From Diphasiastrum complanatum (lineage: Eukaryota > Streptophyta > Lycopodiopsida > Lycopodiales > Lycopodiaceae): a DNA stretch of 49,000 nt. This document shows positions 25,101 to 34,100 of this stretch, piece by piece. How positions within the stretch are numbered: the stretch's first letter is position 1; each line of letters opens with the position of its first letter. The notes beneath the pieces were generated by a model, which saw only the letters and a list, made by a program, of their open reading frames with translations, was not told where the DNA came from and searched no databases. Where the stretch lies: NCBI GenBank assembly GCA_029204225.1, contig CM055095.1, positions 70,134,539 through 70,183,538 of the forward strand, written 5' to 3'. A program made the translations under genes and the position numbers.

Positions 25101-28100
25101 TCCTAAAGACATGCAAGAAACTGGAAAATCACTCCCTAGGAGGTAATGCTTCCAAAGCAATAATTCATGAATAACGACCAATAATTCTGTCATAAATGTC
25201 ATAATGGAGTTCAGCTCCCTAGAGTGTTCTAATCTCATAGGCTATGGTATGGCCTCTTGATTCAAAGCAACCCCAATACAATGGTGACTAGCTTCCACTT
25301 CTACTGAGAAAGGCTTGTGCAAATCAATAAGGATAAGGACGGGTCTTCTAGTTAAAGCGTGCTTAAGCTTATCAAAGGCTTCTTACACACCATCTCTTCT
25401 TGGTAAGGTCATGGAGGAAAGATGCAATATGGGTAAAGTGATAAATGAATCTGCTATAATAGGAGCATAGTCCTAGAAAGGAACTTAGGTTTCATCAAAG
25501 TCTATGCTATTTTCTCACACAACAATCGATTAGAGAAAAGCATTTGAAATGGGGCCAACTTCTTGAATATTTTCCACTTCCAATTAGTCCATCAACCGGG
25601 AAAAGATAACAAGGTAGTTGATGCCTTGTCCAAGAGGCCTAGGGTACATCCTATTTCTATTGAAGCAATATCCGTTTCACTCCATTATCGGCTCATTGAT
25701 GTACGCAATGCTCTGCACTCGACCAAACCTTGCATAGAAAATCAGTTCACTCAAACAATTCCTATTGAATCCAGGTCTAACCCATTGGAAAGCACTCATG
25801 AAGGTCATGAAGTACGTCCAAGCAACCAAACATCTCAGCATCTGCTATGGAGACAACCAATCTGCCAATATTCTGAAAGGATACACAGATGCGGATTGGG
25901 CTGGAGATATCGACACCAGAAGATCAACTTCTAGATTTGTATTTTTATACAACCAAGGCCCAATCACTTGGAACAGCCGAAAGCAAACCTCAGTGGCATT
26001 ATCATCAACGGAATCCGAATACATAGCTGCCACGAATGCTACCAAGGAGGCGATCTGGCTAAGGCACCTGCTTGCAGATATCGACCTTGCTCAGTCACAT
26101 CCAACGACTATTTATTGTGACAATCAAAGAACAATAGCACTATCTCTAAATCCGAGATTTCATTCTCGGAGCAAACATATCGAAATCAGGTATCACTACC
26201 TTAGAGAAAAGGTGCAAAGCAAGGAAGTAGCATTGGTTTTCTGCAAGACAAATTTCATGGCAGCAAATTACTTCGAGAAGGCTCTATCGAAGGAGCAACA
26301 TCTCAAATTTAACGATTTGTTAAATATGAAGATCAAAGTTTTTCAGGATCCACATTAAGGGGGAGTGTTAGATCTTTCCCATGCTCAACCTTAAAATCAT
26401 CCAAGTAATGAGCATCCTGAAAACAGCCGAAGTCCGACTACATTTTTGTCGGACCTTCGCATTTTTCACACCTTTGCATTTTTTGTGCCTTGTACATTTT
26501 TGGCACTTAAAACATTTTTTGGGGCACCTTCGCATTTTTTGCCCTTCAGGATCTTCGCACTTCGGGTTGACAAACTGACTCCATCAACTACGACTTCATC
26601 GAAGTGCTCGACATCGAAGTCATCGACATTGACTTCCTCCTGTATATACTCATCTAATATATATATATATACAGCATCGACTTACCTGACATCGAAGTCA
26701 TCGACTTCTCATGTATATACATATGTTCATATGTCCAAAAATTGACTCGCTCGACATCGACTTACTTGACATCGACATTTCACCACTAACTCCATCAAAC
26801 CGACTTCATCAACATGTCCGACTTTGTCGACTTAATCGAATTCGTCATCAACCGACCTTTGTCGACTCTTACCCATCAGGGAAAAATCAATCCAAATAAA
26901 CTGTCAGAAGTCTTTATGGCAGTTCACCTGCTATTGTACATACAGTTTATTGCTCTAAGGCGGTTGTAATAAATACTAAATGGATATTTAGCAAACAGAT
27001 ATTTTACAAGTAGATATTTTGTAATCAGCTATAACAAACTGATCAGTAGTTGAGTTACCAACCAATCAATCTTCCTTCAAGAAGAATTACTGTAGCCAGC
27101 GTTATCACGCTCAGCAAACAAGCTGAAGTTATCACTCAAGCTATTGTACTCATTGTTGATATTAATCAGAGTGCGATTTCTGTCTCACTACTGTATTGTT
27201 CATTTGTCTTTATCTGAATTATTCATCTTGATTATTTTTGCTGCTAACTGTGGCTCTTCCGATCCTCCACCCACGCTCGCTCAGACTTCTGCTGCCAGTC
27301 ATCCTCTCGATTTTTGACACTTAAGGAATTGGTGATCAGTCATCACCGTAAATCTGGCACCATAAAGATAATGCCTCTAGATTTTTAACACGTGAATGAC
27401 TGCAAAAAGCTACTTCTCATAGGTAGAATACCTCGTCTGAGCAGGATCCAGCTTTTTGCTTTCAAAAGCAACTGGTCTACCATCCTGATAAAGGACCACT
27501 TCTACAGCAAAGTCGCTAGCATCCGTATCAACCATAAAGGATCGATTAAGATCGACAATGTGTAAAATTGGAGCCGTAGGAACACAGTGCTTGAGAGTCT
27601 CAAAACTCTCATTCATTTCATCAGTCCATGTTATCAAAGGACTTTTTCTGTGGCTACATTTCTTCTTCACCCCCTTAGGAACATTCGTTAAGGGCAACTC
27701 TATTAAAGCATAGTCCAAAATGAACCTGTGAAATTATCCTGTGAAGCCCAAACAGGATTTAACATCACGAATTGTTTGAGGTCTCGGCCATTCTCGTACC
27801 TTACGGACTTTGTCATAATCGATTTCAAGACCTTTATCAGATATGACATGGCCCAGGTATTTGAGTTTAGTTTGGAAGAACTCACATTTTAACTCCTTAG
27901 CTTAGAGCTTTTCTTGTCTTTGAAGATCCAAGACAATACGAAGATGCTCTTCATGCTCCTCAAGGGTCCGACTATAAATTTTATATGTCGTCCAAAGACA
28001 GCACCACAAACTTTCCCAGATATGGACGAAGAATATCGTTCATCATCTGCTAGAAAGTGGCAGGCGCATGGAGAATATTTGTTCTTGATGGTTAGATCAT

Positions 28101-31100
28101 TTAACTTTTTAAAGTCACCAAACAATCGTGTACCCCCATCCTTTTCATTAACTAAAAGGATTGGTGCTCCCCAACAGGACTTACCAGGTCGAATATGGCC
28201 CATCCTAAGAAGTTTTTGTAACTGCCTAGAAATTTCATCCTCTTCCTTGATGCTAATCCTGTATGGAAAAAGAAATACAGGTTGGCTTCTTTCAAATATT
28301 CGACAACTTCTTAAGCAGAAACCATAGGATCAAAAGGCCTATTTACATCGCCTTCTAGCTCAACCAACGAGCCATTATGCAAAAAGGAAATACTATGAGT
28401 CACATAGTCCTTTCTTAACAACTCATTTTTAGAGTAAAACCATTCCTTTCCTAAGATTATGTCTACGCTAACCAAATTCATTATATGAAAATCCAGCGGT
28501 TCAACATAATCTTGAATCTTAAGCGGCAACTGAGGAACAAGCTGGTCCCAAGCTTGTCAATCTTCCCTCGACGCCATTTTCACCACGTCCAAGTGATTAC
28601 TTGGCGCGGTAGCCGCCTTGAGCTTCTGCACCAGTTCAGCATTTATAAAGTTATGTGTGGAACCATCATCAAAAAGAACAGTCACAGCTTGGCGTCCTAC
28701 GATTTCATTCATACGAATGAGATCATGGGGGCCAAAAACAATTGTATTAAAGCAACAATTCTCACAACTAGTGCCATCCTTAAAGGATAAATCAACAAAA
28801 GAAATACTAGAATTACCTAGCGCCTTAAAGGATTTAGGTTGCCCGCCAGATTCCTTTTTCTTTTCTTTTTTTCTTTTTCGTCGGGCAATCTTTTGAAAGA
28901 TGCCCCTTCTCCATGCAGGAGAAGCACAAGCCACCGGTTTTCGCCTTGTCATAATCTGCGCGATCCAACTTGACGCGCTTTTTCCCGCCCTAGGAACCGG
29001 TGTCCGTCTTGTTTTTGCCCCACTTCTTGAAAAATTTCTTTTCTTTTTTATCAGCCTTGGGCAAACTTTGCTCCTTGCGGGAGGCAAAATGGGCGTCATC
29101 GAAGATTTTCGCAAAGTGATCTGCATCCTTGATAGTCTGCTGTTAGTTACGCCGCACTTCTAGCTGAAATTCCTTCAGAAGCCCCAAGAGAAATGTAGTT
29201 TTAATAAGATAGGATCAATTCGCGAAGCGAATCGGGGCAAAATCTCCTGGAACTCTTGGATATAGGCATCCCACGGCCTAGTGCGCATCTGCACGGTGGC
29301 GAAACGCCGCCAATGCTCAAAGTCATCCAATATCGAAAGAAAAGTCGTTTTAAAGGCTTCTTGAAAGGCATCCCATGTGGAAGGGACACCAGCCCTTTCC
29401 TTCAGATCCTGCCACCACGTGAACGCCTTACCGCATAAAAACATGAGGGCAGAGGCAATCTTTGTACTATCAGGCAAGTCATGCATGGAAACGTGGCTAT
29501 TCCACCGATTGAGTCACGACAGTACAACATCTGGTTGTCGATCCTTCTCTTCACCCGAAAAGAATTCCGGATTAAACATAGGATAAAGGTGTTAGAAATT
29601 CATAAATCATAATATGGATGGACAGACTAGGATTCGAACCCAGGACCTCCCTCATACCGGATGGGATGCTCTACCACTAAGCTATTCGCCCTGTTTGATA
29701 GTTCTCTCAACAAAATGGCTTAGGGAGCTTGAGACTACTACTCAAGGAGACTAGGCCACAATTAAGCACCTCAATGGTGAACTTGGAGCCTTTACCCCCC
29801 ATCCCACACCTTTTCCTTCCTTTTTAGCCTTGCTGGGTGGCGAGCCTTATGGACGCCACCTAGCAAGCACATGGGCGCAAAAAGCAAGTGGCATCCCCTT
29901 ACGGGGTCCACCTACCCTCTAAACACATGGCCACCACCCTCCCTATGCCACCTCACCCAAGGGTCACTTGGGTCACGTCCCCACTCACCTTATAGGTCAC
30001 CACTTTAACCTCTTGGCCTTATGGCCCGAAGAAGCACCTAGAACTCCTCTAAGGCTTGTCCTTAGGCTTAGGAGGAGGTGCAGGTACAATTGTACGTTCA
30101 AGAGGAGGTGGAGGAAAAAATTTTACTTTTCTTCTCAAAAAGTGATGAAGATGGTAGAATTGCAAATTTTTTTGTATATGCAGGTGGAGCTTTAACAAGG
30201 AGGAGGAAAGAGGCCAAGAGGCTGAAGAAGATGGGAAGAAAGGCACACAGGTCTGTACTTGTAGCTTGTACAGGGTATGTACTTTTCTTTTAATATTCTC
30301 CCCTTCTTTAAAATTTTAGAAGCAAAGCTATAGTTTAAGATAGCTTTTTATGTATACATATGGAAAAGCTTTGCAAAACAAACTTTGCAACTTAAAAAGT
30401 TAACTTAGAAACTTTTAAAGTTAAGTTTGCTTTTCATAAAAGTTTGTTTACAAAGTTTGTAACTTATGTTTGTGAACTTTGAAGCAAAACTTTATAAGCT
30501 TTGTTTCCAATTTTGTAGCTTAAGTTTCAAGAAAACTTAATGTGTTATCTTGAAAGTACAATAAAAGTTTGAAGAATTTGAACTTACGTTCAAACCAAAA
30601 AAAACTGGTTTCTTGAAGTTTTAAGTGACTCTTCCTTAGAGTCTACCATCACCTCAAACCAAATTGTACTTTCAAAAGTACAAGTCATAAGCGATGATGA
30701 ATTAAGGAGGGAGGCAGTTATTTCCCTCCCCTCCCCAAAGAAAACTTGCCTCCTGAACTCCTACGCACTGCTGCAGGCTGCAGTTCGCACCTGCGCCTGC
30801 TGCAGGCAACAGTACAAGCCAGATTCCGCGCGTGGCCGCGCGAGCAGGTGCTTGCAAAAAAAAAATTATTTTTTTTGGGCAAAATTTTTTTGCAACGAAC
30901 ATTATTGGGTTGCAAAAAAATTTCAACTTCCGACTCCCAAACCAAGGTCAAAACATTATTGGTTTCTGAAAAAATTTTACAGTTGATAAAAAGTCAGAAA
31001 ACCGACAAACTTCCACCATAGCTAGCAAAGGTGGCTCATTTTCTATCCAAATGACCTCGGATTGAGACGAACCAAAAAGAAAAGTTGTTCATCTCGATTA

Positions 31101-34100
31101 AACGAAGACAACTAAGCTTCCTAGAACATCAACCAGAAGCTTAAACCAACCAAAAACTTAAGAGCGATTGCACCTTATACACAATGATCAGTGGCTCTGA
31201 TACCAAATGTTAGAATCCCCATCGTCGATCCGGTTATTGCTAAAGCACAAACAGGTGACGAACGCTACGTTACCACCCAACCATAGAGGTACTGCCACCT
31301 CACCCCTTTGCACTGGAGCCATAGACCACCATCAAGCAAGCTCGGATCTCCGATAAGCCATGGTATCTCATACCCTCGACCCTTGCCTACCTACATCCTG
31401 AGGCCTAGATAATCGTCCTGACCTGACCTCCAGTGGAAGAGCTCTTCATTCTCCAGGAGAGAATGAATAATAAGCTCATGGAGATCCACCTCTATATACA
31501 TAGTCCAGGTGGGGTCATCTCCGACCATAAGAGTCACGCATGACCATTGACACGCGGCAGTTGTGCACAGTCCATAACAAAGAGTCATCGCGTGCCAATA
31601 AGACATTGACACGTGGCACCCAAAAGACCTCTAGCTCCAGATCAGCGTTCCGTCCCATAAATGAGACCGTCACGTCAAGTTTCCTGTAGTGTGCCCTTAT
31701 GGGGTACGTAACAGCTTTCCATGAGGATTTCTCCATGATTGGGGGCACGTATGACCATAGGAACATTAAATCCATGATTGAACTCCCAAAGATGGATTCT
31801 ATGAGATGTGGTAATTTATGATATATGTTACCTGTTTAGTGATTCATGCAATGTTCATTTCAGCAATTTGATGAGTTAAAGAATTCTAGTAATCTCTGCA
31901 TGTGAGGCTTTTCTTTACGTTTTAAGGGTGACATGTAGTTTACAAGAGTGAGATAGCCTTACATGACTCCAAGTTTCTATGTTGTCATGTATGATACGGG
32001 CCAAGCCCTTTGTTCTTCCCCATTAAGGTAGAGGCTATTTTCCGGCTGATCATGTATATGCAAAGAGTCTTTGGAGTTTTGAGATATTGATATGGGGAGA
32101 TTGAGATATTGTCGGCTAGCACTCATATCTTCTCATAGAATTTAAAGCAAGGATACCACTTATCAAGGATTCTCAAGCCTCTCAATTGTTGGAGTCATTT
32201 GGCATTTCCACATCTCACCTTCCCAAGGAGACTCACTCTTATATTCGACGCTCTATTTACAAATCATACATCTAGAGTGTCTGGTATAGCCCAAGAGAGT
32301 TGGAGTCAAGCTAGATTTCTACAGGACTCGCTTCAACAATGTGTAGTTTGGCAATCAATGCTACAATGTCAACATTTTGCCATAGCATTGTCAGCATATG
32401 TCTTATGCAGTGTCATAGTTTGGAACATTTACACTAGTCATATCCTATAACCCATATTGAAAGCCAAGGCATCCTCTATATGCAGGAGAATAATTTTAGG
32501 TGGGAGAGAGTTAAGGACACTTTTACATAACTGGGCCTACTTTATTGCTTAAGTGTTGGGCCCCAAGTCTAGATAAGAATGAGCAAGCTAAGCTTAATCC
32601 AATGGTTTCCTTGAAGGTTCCAAATAATATAAATAGAGTATTCCAAGGACATGGCTATTGTTCATGATTTGAAGTCCATTGTTTTTTGTGATGACGTGTG
32701 TATGCTTTTTCCGCTTCACTATTCTCTAAGAATGAACACACTAATGCTTAGTATCTAGCTCTCATCTTTTGTGTTCAATAGTGTAGGCATAGGTTGTGCA
32801 CCCCAAGAGTCTTACATATGTCCCTTTAGCTTCTATTCTCTCATGAGATTCTTCAAGAGTTATTACATATGTCCCTTTAGCTTTCGTAGGGCTTCTATCA
32901 AGCAGATAAACATAATTGTTGAAAGCTCTAACCCATGAAAGTTAGGTGATTGTTTACCCTTTAGCATACTCCTAGCACATTCTACAATAGTCAAATCACT
33001 ACTATGCCATTTTTCTATGGTGCATAGATTGTTGCAAATTGTCCTTTTATCCCACAAATTCAAAGCGTACATATTCAACCCTTACTTCTACTCTCAAGAT
33101 TTGTATCTTCTTTCCTATCTATTTTATTAAAATGTGCATGCATACTTTCCCTCAATAGTCAACTACAAAAGTCAATTTGTAGTGTCCCTTCTAAACCTCT
33201 AAATATGACCCAACCCCTATGCTAATTATAAGCACATCACATCAAACTACTAAACCTACTATTCACATCCATTTACAAAATCACCAAAAGCTAATGACTA
33301 GGCCATTTTCTTACAATTGATAATTACAATTTTTCTTTTTTACAATGGGATAACAATAATATAGAAGAATAAGACAACGTCCTTCCAAGGTGGACCCAGT
33401 CTTTGAATGAACACACAAATTTGAAGATTGATTCAAGCACAGTCTTGGCTCCATATGTACCATGTCTAGGGAATCTTTGTCAATGATATATACCCATAAC
33501 ATATGCTTCTTACATAGTGGACTTAGACTTATAGGGTAAAATATTGACCATATTATGCTTATTTAAGGTCCTAATAGTTGAGTTACATGCCTTTCATGCC
33601 AAAATATTTCCTTTGTATCTTCCATAGTTGTAAGAATATGTTGATTAGGGATTGAAGCATACAATATGTAAAGTCTTCCTTGTGTAACAATTTCAACATC
33701 CTCCACCAAATAACTTCTATCATCAAACTCAATCTTCATAAATTGTCCAACAATAGCACCCACAAACAACTACTTAGCAAACCCAAGCACACAAAACATA
33801 ATAGTACATCTTAACTAGCTTTCCTCCTATGTAATGATGTTGAGCTTTCAGGAATTTCTTCCAATCTACCACTTTGATAATCTTTTTCTTCACTTCGTGT
33901 CCAGATGGACATTCCTTGACTTTGTCTCCTTAGGGCTTTCCTCGAGGCATCCTTTTTGGAACTGATTCCTTTCAGTAATAAACGCATGTTCAACAAAATG
34001 TTCTATAGAAGCTAGACTGTGTCATTTAACCTCTTGTTGCAGTAGTAAATTATTCACCTCTTCCAAAGTACGAGGCTTCTCTCTAACAAATAAATCTGTC

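Larger units (their letters stand above)
29592..31188. other. Long leader or inserted DNA between gag and primer site
   Basis: About 1.6 kb separates gag from the primer-binding site. That is longer than the roughly 1 kb seen for the 12-14 kb element, so other DNA was probably inserted. It holds a tRNA-like sequence (29,619-29,691), an AAAGTTT-rich patch (30,355-30,610) and a GC-rich patch with gctgcaggctgcag near 30,770. Confidence 0.4.
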
